From: Trichaptum fuscoviolaceum
Lineage: Eukaryota; Basidiomycota; Agaricomycetes; Hymenochaetales; Trichaptaceae
Assembly: GCA_910574455.1 (NCBI GenBank)
Contig: CAJSYZ010000008.1
Location: forward strand, 3,164,707 to 3,228,706
Length of the DNA stretch: 64,000 nt
Reading direction: 5' to 3'
Part shown: positions 11,523 to 23,195 of the stretch, in pieces
Layout of the letters: the number at the start of each line of letters is the position of its first letter
Position numbering within the stretch: the stretch's first letter is position 1
Position numbers and translations under genes: made by a program
Notes under the pieces: model-generated
The model's input: only the letters and a program-made list of their open reading frames with translations
What the model was told of the DNA's origin: nothing
Database searches by the model: none

Positions 11523-13175
11523 TTATTCCTGCGCTTCGCTTTCGCGTCGAGCCAGAGCTCGCTGGTACATCTTGTAAGCCAGACAATCCGGAGGAAACAT
11601 CTCCTCGTTAGTGAGAATAGAGCCGGAGTCATCAAGTTGTTCCCCATACACACGTCTAAGAGTCATAATCAGTAATGTAATCTGATCCCAGAAGTAAAAG
11701 ACGTACTTGTTCCACTCGGTCAGAAGCTCCTCTTTCCAGGCATCCGTCTGTATATAAAAAAGCTCCAGTATTGCATTGTAATATGCGGTGTAGCTGAACG
11801 AACTCGACTTGGAAACGAATGTGAGCGTCGTCGACGAAGAAAGTGCATAATGGGCCTGTAGACACTTTCAGCTGCGCATTCAGTTTCAAAGTGTGGATTC
11901 ACATACATGCACACAGCAATATGCGATGAACTCCGGGGTGACTTCACGCTGCTTGTGGATATGGGCGATGCCACGAGCAGGACGATTGCCCGGGTCGTTA
12001 GGCTCGTCCTCTTCCGCAACTGATCTTCCGTAGGAAATCGTAACACCAACCTGAAGCCTTTCGTAAGATGGATATGACTGTATACATTTTAAGACTTACT
12101 TTCATAGGTATTTCACCCTGAAGGAACCCTTTGAACTCGTCTTGCGGGTCAAATTCTTCATTTTTGTACAACATGAGACTGAGGTCGCCAGGCAACAGTA
12201 TCTTTTTCTTCGCCTTGAAGGCTGCGAGTACCCTTGTTGCATGCAGTTAGTAATGTGTATGTACAAAAAAAACTAAAACACTTACTGAGCATCACTCATT
12301 TCGCCCCCGAAAGTCCCAATCGGTGCAAGTTGGTACAAGCACTTGATATTATTGATTCCCCTGTCTTTTTTGGCGGGTATTTTCGGTGTACCAAATTCAA
12401 AAAAGTTCGCGATAAAATTCTTAAGGAGGTTAGCGTCCTCGGCCCGCGCTTGTCCCCTCCCGCCATTGAGCTGAGAACACAAAAATTAATAACGAAGCTC
12501 CTCGTGACACTATAGTACTTACGTCTTTTGACGCAGTGACTTCACGAACTTTGTCAATCTCGGCCTCTATCCAGGGATGTCTTGCAACCAGTCGGTTCCA
12601 TTTTCCCGCCAATAAATCCTCCCTGCGCAGATGGAATGAATGTATATCTAATTAAGCTAGGAAGGAACTTACGCATCGGAGGTGTCGCGTACATCCATCT
12701 CTGCTGCTGCGAGTCTGCCCGTAGTTATAATTGAGAGGAAATCCACAATCCCTTCCTCCCATCTTCCGACTTGACGTCCTGCATGGTAAAGGGCACTCTC
12801 TTTTTTTCTGGGAATAGTCAGTGAAGAACGTTATGGCTTGCGATCAACTACTCACTTCGTGCTTGTCCCTTCTGTGGTGGAGACCGCATCCACAATCGTT
12901 TTGCGCTTTTTTTGCGGATGCGACACATCCGGGGAAGGCTGCGCAGCGAGCTGGTTTGATGGTGGGGGGAGAAGGTTAGGGTCGATGTGACCGCCATTCA
13001 CCAAACCAACCGAGCCATTATAAAAGACCGCCGCCTGTCCCGGATGCTGTGAAGGCTGGCTTATTGAAACTAGCGTCGGAGGCTGCAGAGCCGCTACGGG
13101 GGGTGGGGGCGGGGGCGGGGAGCATCCACTGAGGCGTCGGAGTGTGACCGCCTGCTCTGTATGCGTTCGACCCAT
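11523..13175 (-). CDS. DUF6698-family protein
   Basis: Exons with matching phases: 13175-12856, 12807-12673, 12622-12523, 12470-12286, 12232-12100, 12050-11907, 11855-11523; about 449 residues. The N-terminus is Pro-rich and ends in a basic PQKKRKT stretch (possible nuclear localisation signal). The middle is helical (DLLAGKWNRLVARHPWIE). The C-terminal half carries features I associate with DUF6698, a family of unknown function abundant in agaricomycetes: LPGDLSLMLYKNEEFDPQDE, then HIHKQREVTPEFIAYCCVH, ALSSSTTLTF, and a final TDAWKEELLTEWNKYVF segment. An alternative start at 13227 with an extra 58-nt intron is possible. No catalytic residues are evident. It lies beside an Spt5-like gene and a transposase, a typical location for such lineage-specific genes. 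Confidence 0.78.
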
Positions 13176-13547
13176 AATGGGAAGGCGTCGGGGGCGGGGG
13201 AGCGCTGCTGTTACCTATCTGCCTCATTGAATGATCGGCGGTGCGCTTGTACGTTAGAGGCGGGGACGCTTCTTAGTCGAGGAAGAAAGAAGTTGATGAA
13301 AATTTCTTCTATCAAGGGTCCTCACCTATTTAAGGCATTAGCAACGGCATTTCCATATATGTCAACGATTTACCTTTGTTTGACTGTCTCGTGACCTTTA
13401 CGCGTCAGTCATCGCGCTAGTTTTGAATCTTATCTTAATACGGCTTGAGACAGTAGTTCTCGCCATCGCTGACTGAAGGAAGACAAAATGGCTTTTGACA
13501 TTGTAGCCAGTATATATTGATCCAAAAATACATAAGAATAAATTACT

Positions 13548-16437
13548 CTATGATGCAGGTGGTCCGTCCGCTTTGCGTGTAACACGAGTTAGAATGTCCG
13601 TACGATAAAGGACCTCCTCCTTCTTCTTCGCGTTCGCCTTCAACTTACAGTACATCGCCTTCTTCCCAAGCCCTTCCGATTTATCGTAGCGAGTTGGGAA
13701 CACGATAGTCCCCGCGTCTGGGCCATCTATCACCAACGCGACTTCACCTTTCTGAACCTTCGGCCTGCACAATTCAAGGCTTGACACGGGCACGAACTCT
13801 GTCCTTGTTCGCATGTCTTGTGTCTTGAACGTGAGCGCCACGTCTCGGTTCAGACGTTTCGTCGGTGAATCGGGAGGCGTTGTCCAGGCAGTCTTGCCAT
13901 CGACGCTTTTGGGACTCGTACAACCAGGCACGAAGCGCAACGTCACGTAGTATCGCTCGAAGACATCCACATAGTCGTCTCGGAGCAAGAAATAACAAGG
14001 GTGATCCGGCGCCACTCCTTTCTCGAGATCAATTGGAGGCCGGAGAGCAGCAGAAGCTAACTCCTCGTTGACCGTGTGCTTGGAGGACTTCTTGGTCTTG
14101 AGGGTCTGTTTGGGGCCAGACAGCGTCAGACGGTATCTGAAGTCCGTCCCAAACAAATCTCTGCAATTGCGCCGCAAGACACGCATGTCCCCTGCAGGCT
14201 GACCATTGAGTCGTCGACTCGTTTTCCTATACGCAGGCAGCATGTTAAGTCAACTCAAAGTTCAAAGAGTTAGGATAACTTACATGGAAATGACGTCGGA
14301 CGCATCGAACACGTTGACTTGCTGATCACTCTCCCATGTCACGAGTGCCTTGCCTTTGCCGTTTGAACCATAAAAGGAATCCAAATTTTTTTCGCTTACA
14401 CACGTATACCCCATGATACGTAGTTGAGAGCGTGTCGATGTATGGGGGCTTGTGAATAACTGCTCCAGGTAACAGTTTACCCTCTTTGACCGACTTCCAG
14501 ATAGGATTGAATCCACGTTGTTCGAATATACCAAGAATTTTTTTTGCTTCATTGACATCGTCGAATGAAGCACCGTCTGCCTTAATCCAAGAGTCGCTAT
14601 ATAAAGTTGAGCATCTTCTACTCTTATTCATTGAAAATCAGAACACTCACGTAAAAACCAGGTCCGACGGACTGAACACGATCCACTCGGAGTTCAGCTT
14701 CCCGCCATGCTCAACCAAGTAGGTCGTCATGGTCCCGTTGGTCCTTGTTCCACGGATTCGACCAATCCTCCGCAGGGGAATGACGAACACCGTCCGGTAT
14801 AGCGCAGGGTTAGCCCGCGGATTGCCATGCGTGGCGTGGAGTGAAATCGTGCGCACAGTCGGCACACTTCGAAGTTGAAGGGATTCCTTGACGTTCTCCA
14901 GCGCCGCGTCGAGAACCGTTATCTGTTGTTAATTGACGTTATTCGTTAATATATGAGATGAGAGTGACATGCATATCTTACCTGGTCGGATCCATTACCG
15001 AGAAGGACAGTAACCTCCGTGTACTGAACTCCATGGAGACTCATGTCCTGAACCGCACTCACTAGCCCGCTGCTGCCCTCATGGGGACCAAGCCTCACGG
15101 CTACGGAGTCTCCCGGTGAAAAGATGCGGCGGACGTCCGACATATTTGCATACGTCGTCACGTCCTCCGCATGATCTACTTCCACCGACTCTCCGTCTAC
15201 GCGAAGAACGATCCCAAGTACGTCCTTGGCCACGCCTCGAAAAATCTCCACCGAATCCCCGGAACCTAAGAAACTCCTGTTCGTCTCCAGCACAGTATCG
15301 CAGCCGGCCACAGTGAACAACCACACGTCCCTTGCACTCGGTCTCTGCATGGGCCTCGCGTAATGCAGGCCCTGCACCGTCAGAAGTTGCAGGCCGTTAA
15401 TGAGGTACACCTCATCACCGACTCTGAACGAGTGCGCCACTGGACCTTGCTCGAGGTCGCCGTCCGATACGTTGTCGAGGACGCACAGAGTGGGATCGGG
15501 ACGGTTCATCGGATATCCTTTGCGAGAGTGGCGGTAATACTCCGATGGGTCCTGGGGAATTCTGGGTGCGACGAGTACTTGTATCACGTCGCTGGTTGAC
15601 GTCGAGTGATACACCTTCCCCACATCACCGGCGTACAGACCGCTCGTGATTCTCACCCAAGACCCGACCGCAAAAGTCCTCGACGCGTCCCCGAAAAGCC
15701 CCATCTGCAGATCTACCAGCCTTCTCTCCTGCTCAAGCAAAGGGATGACCCGCCTATGGACGTACACCTTCGAAATGGGAGCGCCAAACCGCTTGATTAC
15801 GCGGTCGGCGTGGGGCACCTCTGCCGGCACAGACACGTAGATACGGCCTGAAAGCCCTCGCACTGCGAATGCGTGAAACCCGGTAGGGAGAGTCGGGGCG
15901 AGTTGCCTAGCCGTATGTTCCTCATAGGTCCGCTGGTTGGATTCCTTAGTAAACCCGCGAATACCAATGTACGAAATACAGACTTACCCTTACGTGCACC
16001 ATCCAGTACGTCCTGTCGACAGGCTCGACGAGTCCCGGGAGATTTTCAGACCCATGCAGTATGGCGTCTGCAAAGGCGGTGTCGCGTCTTTCCTTCCACC
16101 TGGCCAATGCAGCTAGGGCTTCCAGCTCCTCCGTCTCGCGAGCTACGGCATCCCCAGAGCTGTAGAGCCTCGTGAAGTCCAAAGGCCGGACGTCGTCGTC
16201 AGCCTCATCGTCAACGAGGAAGTGCTCTGAATTTGAAATTAACAATCGTCTGTTATCGGGGAGGGGGGCCCCGGGCCTTAAGCACATACCGAGTTCCTCT
16301 GGATCTACATCCTCTTCATCCTCGTCACTCTCAGCTTCCGCCTCAAGATCCAGGTACTGGAGCACGCGTGCATCAGCGACAGCCTTGGAGGGATAACCGA
16401 CACTTGTCGAGGCACTCGACGACTCGGACATCATCAT
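13548..16437 (-). CDS. Spt5-like NGN/KOW-domain protein
   Basis: Seven exons with closing phases: 16437-16290, 16226-15988, 15944-14982, 14922-14651, 14596-14410, 14348-14284, 14226-13548; about 850 residues. The N-terminus is strongly acidic (EAEAESDEDEEDVDPEEL), as in the elongation factor Spt5. An NGN-like segment follows (FAVRGLSGRIYVSVPAEVPH ... VIPLLEQERRLVDLQ). Several KOW-like motifs come next: GSWVRITSGLYAGDVGKVY, GDSVEIFRGVAKDVLGIVLR, GDSVAVRLGPHEGSSGLVSA and, near the C-terminus, KGEVALVIDGPDAGTIVFP. True Spt5 binds Spt4 and RNA polymerase II. This protein lacks the long repeat tail typical of Spt5 and has a divergent C-terminal half, so it is probably a lineage-specific paralogue rather than the essential factor. 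Function is inferred only from domain order. Confidence 0.75.
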
Positions 16438-16555
16438 TTATCGAGCCTTTTTTTTCCTGTTTTTTCATCGTCGTTCAACATGTTATTAGAACGACGTTTT
16501 CTCTTTTTTTTTATTTAAATTCTCCACGAAGAGAATATCTTACTTTGAGTCTAAT

Positions 16556-16900
16556 ATGCGAAGCACAATTTTATCTATAATTTACAGATTTTTTTTGCGA
16601 CACAACCAGGAGCGCCCTAGATGGGGGCTGATGGCAGAACGGAAGCAAAAAGGACTTCTATCTGAATTTGGGCGTCGCGCTTATCACTCGTAAAGATCCC
16701 GTGTGATTTGCATACCAGATGTGGCTGTGAGTTTCAAGTTAGGTATGAGAGTCACACGGGATCTTTACGAGTGTTAAGCCCGACATCCACATTTAGATGG
16801 AAGTCCTTTTTGCTTCCGTTCCACCATCAGCCCCCATCTAGGGCGCTCCTGGTTGTGTAGCAAAAAATATAGATAAATTATAGATAAATATTATGCTTCG
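16556..16900. repeat. Foldback (long inverted-repeat) element
   Basis: The left arm (about 16,556-16,710) and right arm (about 16,750-16,900) are near-perfect inverted copies. Matching blocks from outside in: gcgaagca / tgcttcgc; tctataattta / taaattataga; acacaaccaggagcgcccta and its complement; tgggggctgatgg; gaacggaagcaaaaaggact; cactcgtaaagatcccgtgt. The spacer is about 40 nt, itself able to pair (gcatacc / ggtatga). No coding capacity, so a foldback MITE mobilised in trans is likely. I could not confirm a target duplication. It lies between the Spt5-like gene and the 3' end of the transposase gene. Confidence 0.85.
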
Positions 16901-16934
16901 CTAGTAGAGTTAAGATACGTTGTACAGATGGATG

Positions 16935-16980
16935 GCAGAGAGAGAGAGAGAGAGAGAGAGAGTGAGAGTGAGAGTGAGAC
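16935..16980. repeat. (GA)n microsatellite
   Basis: About 26 nt of pure GA followed by GAGAGT hexamer repeats, immediately after the stop codon of the transposase gene. Confidence 0.9.
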
Positions 16981-16985
16981 ATTAA

Positions 16986-19900
16986 TTATAAGCTAGCGTT
17001 GGGCTCGACAGTGAAATCTGGGACCGGCTCATCGTCAGAATCGTTTGAGTCAGGCTCTGGCTCTGGATCAAAATTGTCGCCCGCGTCAGACTCGGTTTCA
17101 AGTGCCTTGTTTTCATCGATATTTGTGGTGTCGTCGGGTTCATCGTCAAGCCCAGTATCTTCAAGAGCGTTGAGAACACTAACGAATTCGCCTGGACTGA
17201 ATTCTGGCTGGGCTCGCACAGCTGGGTCGACGTGCCCTATCCCGAATCCCAAATAACGCATCAAGATATCGCGCGAAGCAAAACTGTTGAAGGAAATAGC
17301 GGTTGAGTTGGTCTCAGAAACTTAGAAGGTGAGACACAGTGATATCTCACCGATTGATATAATAATTAACAAAATCTCCCCCCTCGTCTCTGAACCGCGA
17401 AGGTGGAAGAAGGCTCGTCGTACGACCCAAATGAAAGGCGGGGATTAGGTGACATGCCCGTATGATAGTATTTGGGTCGACGAAGCCGAAGGCAGGACTA
17501 CCTGAGTCGCCATAGGGCACGTAACCTACGCGATCTAATCGACGATGTGAGTCTCCTCCATTCCATTCCGGATCGATACCTAACCAGCGCACGAACAGGA
17601 CGTCGATACGCTCATTTTTCGTCTTTGATGGCTCGTGCGTAGCTTTCACATGGAATACAGCCAGCACCCGAGCGTACCAAAAAGGATGGCGCATGTCGTC
17701 GCCTTCGTCCTCCCCGTTTGCCAGCATGACGCAGCGTTTGGCTGTGTCAGGATTGACGACACTGCGTTCTCGTCGAACATCGTAAGTGGTGAAGTTAAAT
17801 TGAATTTTTGGATGGCCGTATAGTAAATCATTGTAGAAATGCAGAGAGTTGCGTTCGTCCTCTGTGAATTCGAGGTCTTCCCCCAAGGTGTCGATATTTT
17901 TGATGCGGGCAAGACAATGGTCTTTGAGGCGGGGATAGAAGTCCTGAAGGAATTGATCAGACGGAAGTTAATGAGAGTGAGTTTCTTGTATTTCGAACCT
18001 CAAAGCCAGGATCATCCTGAAATCCGGAATGCATATAGGTCGCAATATCAACTTTGTCGCGCTCGCTGAGTGCAATATTGTACTGCATATGAAGATCGGT
18101 GCTCGCAGAGAATCGGTCAGTCGAGGAGTTAAATGTGCGTGATTTGCCTGTTCCGAAAGGTATGTCTACGCCCAAGATACGGAGTATCTGGGCCCGGTAT
18201 CTGAGTTCGTATTCGAGAGCGAGAGCCCGCAATATCTGTGGTTCCGCATTTCTTTTATTCGAGCAACGGTATCGTGCCTTGGATCTTCTATGCTCGTGCT
18301 CACCCTACAGAGCGTCAGCAAACCCAAGCTATCGTTTACTTCTGTTACTTACGGGGTGAGTGGAGTAACCGTCCGTCGTACCATATAACCTGATTTCCTC
18401 AACGTAGTCGCCCAGTGCATGGATTTTTGAAGTGTGGAGGTTGAAGACCTTCCGTTTCTTTGTCCCTGAGCCCGGTTCTGCTTGAGATTTTCCTTGAGCG
18501 TTGGCACGAGCTGTGGCAGCACAAACACGGGCCTGGGCTTCGCGGTCTGACTCGTAAGTCTCGTAATGTGGACAAATGTCCTTCTGAAATCTTCTGAGTT
18601 CTTCCCCTAATCTAACTGTCTCCCGTTGCAATAGTTCCAATGTTATTTCTGAATGGATTCGGAGCTTTGCCAAGCCATGCCATGCTGTCATCGTATAGAG
18701 GAGAGTTGTGATCTTCTCATCGTCTCCTGGCAGGAAGAGACCTTCAAAACATGGTATTGCACACTCCAATTCAGGTAAGCAGGAGTTCTTTTATACGGGA
18801 GAATAATGTAGCAAACTCACCTGTATGAGATCTTCGAAGTCCCGTGCAGCCAACTTTTTCATTTCAGAGACATTATCTGGAAAGTTGCGTATGTCCGCGT
18901 CGGACGCTCCGAATGATGGGACGCGAGCGTATCTAAAATTGAGTAGGATTTTAATCTAATGGAAAATATAAGTGAGCTGTTCTTCCTACCGTCTATTTAA
19001 CGTTCTGATTCGATCGTCCCCAAGGCTCTGAAGCATTCGAATAAGATGGGCGAATACCATTTTAAAAAGTCCCAGTTCGACTTCATGAAGTAAGTCTACG
19101 CGCAACATCCTAAAAAAGTCAAACCCATATGGCGACAAACATTTGGAGAACGCGTTCTATGTTAATTGACGACATCAGGCCTCAATTCTTGTGAGTAGTC
19201 ATTTAAAATCATACCTCAGTTGGCACTAAAGACTCTGAACCCAGGTACGCCTCAGTATACTCGTTGGTGACGGCCAAATGATCCTTATAAATTTTATCTC
19301 GTGCTAACTTGATTTTCTGCCGATAGTCCGCGTTATCGTGACGAGCCTTCGTCGCGCGTTGCGCATGTCCCTTTTCATTCCAAGGGAATGGATATGTTTC
19401 TTCTCGATCGTGCAACGAGGGCAGGGATATGTCCCCAAGTCACGAATTGTTGCAATGAGCACCCTAAAGTGTAAGTGGATTGTTAGTCTTGTGTCGAGCT
19501 CAAAGTGGTGGTCACTTACTTCTCTGGATAGTCAGCTGAATATGTGAGAATACGAGGGAAAATCCTTCGAGTGATGCCATCGGCGCACGTAACGACCAAA
19601 CCATGAGTATAGGCCTTAAGGAACTCAGGGTCACTCAGCAAGAGCATCCAACAGGCATGGAATAGCTCGCGCCGACAGTGAGTCAGAATGGCTCTAGAAA
19701 CTGTCTTAGCACCCGTTGTTGCCATGATGAAGTCCTCAATCTTCTTTTTTATCTACCCTGAATGTGAGTTAGAATTCTATCTTACGATTGACGAGACACT
19801 TACTGATGGTAAATATGCAATATGATGCATTGCATGTGAACCGGATCTCGCTCTTTCGTACTTCGACTGGTTGCCCAGGGCCAGATAAATTGGCCAGACT

Positions 19901-21225
19901 GACTGCTGCCCGAACTCGGCAACATGTGTCGCGTCGGACCATAGCATGATCCCTGCAATTGCGCGGGGATATATATCAGGTTCGTCTGCTGGAAGTTCCA
20001 GCTGTTTCACGCTCTCATGTTCCTTGAGCCATGCGTCTCCAGTGAATAATTCATCGTACACGCGCACTGGAGTTTCTGGGAACTCCGGACGACACCAGGT
20101 CTGTTTGAAGGGCTTGTAGTGGAAACCGAGGGCCTCATTGGAAGTCAGAATTGACTTGATCACAGGGATGATTGGTCGATGCCAAAACTTTTCGACTTTG
20201 AACGGTACGCCTTCGGTCTTCTCTTTTTCGCCAAGTCCAACGTTTTTCTTTCCACTTAGAGGGATCTTAATCGTGACAGTTTCATTCCGCCATCCCTGCT
20301 TAGAATCCCCCCAAGGTACGCTACCGTCCAACACCTTCTCCTCTAATTTTTTCATGTCCACACCATCAAATTCCGACTTTAGGAAGTCGGGTCGAAGGAA
20401 CAGTTCCAACGTCCGTTCTTGGATGGACTTCGAGTATCGCGAGATGGAAGACCACATGTGAGCGAAACGAAAAGATGATAAGTTTGGATATGGGCTAATT
20501 GTCTCCATTATCGAAGGTACCTCCTGCGCAACTGGGAAGACATCCGAGGTCGGGACGCGCGTTGGCTGTGCTTGATATTCTCGTGCCAAGCCAAAAACAT
20601 TCCTTATGGTACTCCAAGCTGTGGCCACACGTTCACCGATAGATGGGGCTACTGCAACGATGGGCTCGTCGACAACTGGGGGTTGCTCTGCGGGATCCAA
20701 AGGTGGGTCCTCCTGGCTTTCTAAAGGCTGTACATTATCCGACTCTAATTCCATCTCGTTTGAAGGCGCCTTCCTCTTTCTTCGTGGCTTAGCCTGAGAT
20801 GGGCAAAAGTCCTTATAGCGTCCTGGCATTCGAGCTTTTTTCCGATGTCCTCGACCGGTCAGAACTTCAGGCTGATCTACAGGTAAGTCTGATTCGAATC
20901 CAATGGTCTGAACACAGATGTTAATTTGAATTCATTCTAACTGCAACTTAAAATCTTGTGAGATACGCACATCTGTATTTTCGTCCATGGCAGTATGTTC
21001 AAGCCCGCGACCGTCTGCTGCCTCCATCTGCAATCTATCCCGCTCCAGTTCGGGTGCTTCAATCTTCTGTCTCTTTATCTGCTCCCTCCTCTCCGCCAAA
21101 CGTTTTAGATCCTCGGCGTATACTGCACACGTCCTCACATGATTCTTCATGCCTGAGGGAGAGGTAAAATGTCTGGGACATCCTACTGCCGGACAATAAA
21201 AGCCCCCTCGCTTGCCCTTGCGCAT
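16986..21225 (-). mobile_element. Plavaka-type DNA transposase gene, one frame break
   Basis: A multi-exon reading frame with features of the Plavaka transposases of agaricomycetes (CACTA-like group). The N-terminus has a C2H2-like finger (FYCPAVGCPRHFTSPSGMKNH). Then: YPNLSSFRFAHMW; WHRPIIPVIKSIL; ELFTGDAWLKEH; AIAGIMLWSDATHVAEFG; WPIYLALGNQSKY; HCRRELFHACW; FPRILTYSADYPEK; CPRC; SLVPTE; CAIPCFEGLF; WHGLAKLRIHSEITLELL; FNLHTSKIHALGDY; EIRLYGTTDGYST. The C-terminal part has HPFWYARVLAVFHV and VRWLGIDPEWNGG, and an acidic tail ending at 16986. Splicing was only partly modelled. Near 19,358-19,366 the frame changes between LGMKRDM and the following ATKARHDNADYRQ segment; restoring it needs one extra base, so this copy looks freshly broken unless the base is an assembly error. 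Terminal inverted repeats were not identified. Confidence 0.85.
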
Positions 21226-21579
21226 ATTGTTAAATGTCGGCTCTAATTCTCTTTGAGTTGGTATGATAGAATCCTATGTGGACTCCTCTGAGAGCAAAGT
21301 AGTGTAGTGTACAGTAGTGAAATGGAAATTTATGAAATTTTTTACTTTGTCTCGAGGTCATCCGGCCGGTTTGTCAGTGCCGATATTATCTAAGAAGATC
21401 TCTTCTTTGTCAGCCAGTGAAGTGGCCCAGGCTATGCAGTAAATGGCTTAGCCCGGTCACATCACATTGTCATGCTATGGCCATGCCACTGCCATGTCAC
21501 GTCATATTGCCGTGACTTAGCATAGGTCAGCAAGCTTGTGCTGTCTGTATAATTCACATATATTATGTTGAGTGAACCA
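21226..21579. other. Spacer with GCCAT/CATATT words
   Basis: No gene. Around 21,460-21,530 the sequence alternates short inverted words (tgctatggccatgcca, ccatgtcacgtcatattgcc), resembling the 7.8-8.1 kb and 11.3 kb spacers. Confidence 0.3.
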
Positions 21580-22584
21580 TCAGTTGCATACCATATACTT
21601 AGTATATGGCTCTGTCACTGTAATAAGACTATCAGACTTCAAACATATGGAGAAAATACATAATATTGCTTTGTATTCTAAGGTGACTGTAAGGCTATAC
21701 AAGGCGTCACAATCATGACGGTACATTACAAAGCCCGCCATGCTCCGCCAGTGAAAGTCAACTTTCGTGATGGGCTCACCTTCGCTATCTTTCCGCTTCG
21801 ACACGGCAATGATGCACGTTACTACAAAAGGACAAGAGAAATCAGAATCAGTCCACAATCAAGTGAACTCAGGCATCTCAAGATCCATACCAATAAGTGT
21901 GTCTAATATGTCCTCATATCCATCAAAGAGCTCGACGAAAGGCTTCCGTGCCTTGATAACATATCGGCCCCGGTGGTAAGCAGCTACAAGCGTTCCCTCG
22001 CTCCCTTTCGAGTCTATACGAAAAAGCTGAAAATACAAAATGGTTAGAAGCCTCGGTCTTGACAAACAGAAGCTAGCTAACCTTCATAAATAGAGGTCGT
22101 GACTTCCAGGTATACCGCTTCCCATTCGGCGCGGTGAATGAACGGTCGCTAGTCGATAAACTCTAATAAATTCCAAGGGGGGGTGGCCCTGGGGAGCAGT
22201 AACGAAGATTGCGTGCACTCACAAAGATTCGTCGTACGCCAATCCCCAAGTCTGCGGTAAGACATCATTCACGGGGACGAACTCACTCGCGCCAAGCGCT
22301 TCCGTCTTGATCACGTCCTTCTTGAACGCGTAGCGTTCCCATTCCGCCACAGTCACGTTCCTGTTGAGACTCGGGTCCCATCTCGAGATAGTGCTGACCC
22401 GATGAGGGCGAAGTTGTGACTGTGGGGTAGAAAGCTCATAGTGGATGCCCAGGGCATCGCAGCTGAAACTATCATTGCTAGAGTCGCCTTTGGATAGGAT
22501 GAGAGTCGGTCTGTCGGAGGGGGTCATATCGGGAAGCGATGTATCAGCAGCGTTAAAGGGCACAGTGTCCGGTTTCGAATTCAT
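21580..22584 (-). CDS. DUF6593 protein, tandem copy 1
   Basis: Exons 22584-22223, 22148-22082, 22026-21891, 21821-21580 close in phase; 268 residues. The DUF6593 signature of basidiomycetes is clear: RPTLILSKGDSSND near residue 25, GIHYELSTPQS, VSTISRWDPSLNR, VAEWERYAFKKD, RSFTAPNGKRYTWKSRP, LVAAYHRGRYVIKARKPFVE, and a final VTCIIAVSKRK. No signal peptide or membrane segment; biochemical role unknown. The first three introns sit at the same positions and phases as in the other two copies, including a constant 67-nt second exon, so the three arose by tandem duplication. The final exon here reads 30-40 residues further than in the other copies and may contain an unrecognised intron at its GGTGAG. 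Confidence 0.82.
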
Positions 22585-23195
22585 ATCCTCTAAGTTCTCG
22601 TTGTAAAGAAGAAGGTTCCTATTCCAGCGTGGCCGAAGAGAGGACGCACAGTACCAAGTCCGATAGTCGATCTCGTTGGATGTCTAAGGTTCTACTTAAT
22701 GGATGTCCAGAGGATGTGGGGATATGCCATAACAGATCATCAAGGGCGTTTCTATTATACGACGACGAACATGCTGTGACAAGTGGCTGATTGTACCTTC
22801 GACGCCATCGGAGGTCAGGAGGAGTCCCAGATGCTCCAACAGTCTGATGCCTTCTTACAAATTTGGTAAGCGACATACTTACGGTGCATATAGCGAGTAA
22901 CTGCTACATACGAGTATAATCCGCCTAATCCGGAATAGATTCTTTTCCAGTCGCCAAGAGATAGATATGCGAAGCGAATAGAGAACAAAGTCGGTGAGTT
23001 CACGAGTAAAAGTTATTTCTTGATGGATCGGTGAAGAAGAGATCATTCCTATTCTTACGGCTCCACTAGTTTGAGCCCGCACAGTACATAAACGTACACC
23101 ATAGATCATACCGGTATACGCAGTTATTGGGTGCTCAATCAAATGACGAGGAAAACAAACAGATAAATGCGTTATCGTCACACACCTGAAAGGTC
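22585..23195. other. Spacer between DUF6593 copies
   Basis: About 610 bp; no coding signal I can support. It presumably holds the promoter of copy 1 and the 3' UTR of copy 2. Confidence 0.4.

Noticed and set aside
11745..11765. Suspected poly-T frame shift in the DUF6698 gene
   Set aside because: Recounting the run gives six Ts and an in-frame reading (ELFYIQTDAWKEE); the gene is intact.
14226..14300. Suspected break between the KOW part and the C-terminal exon of the Spt5-like gene
   Set aside because: The donor is CCAT|GTAAGT (phase 2), which joins correctly to the exon at 14226; a single gene of about 850 residues results.
16999..17256. Plus-strand Ser/Gly-rich frame
   Set aside because: Antisense shadow of the acidic C-terminal tail of the transposase.
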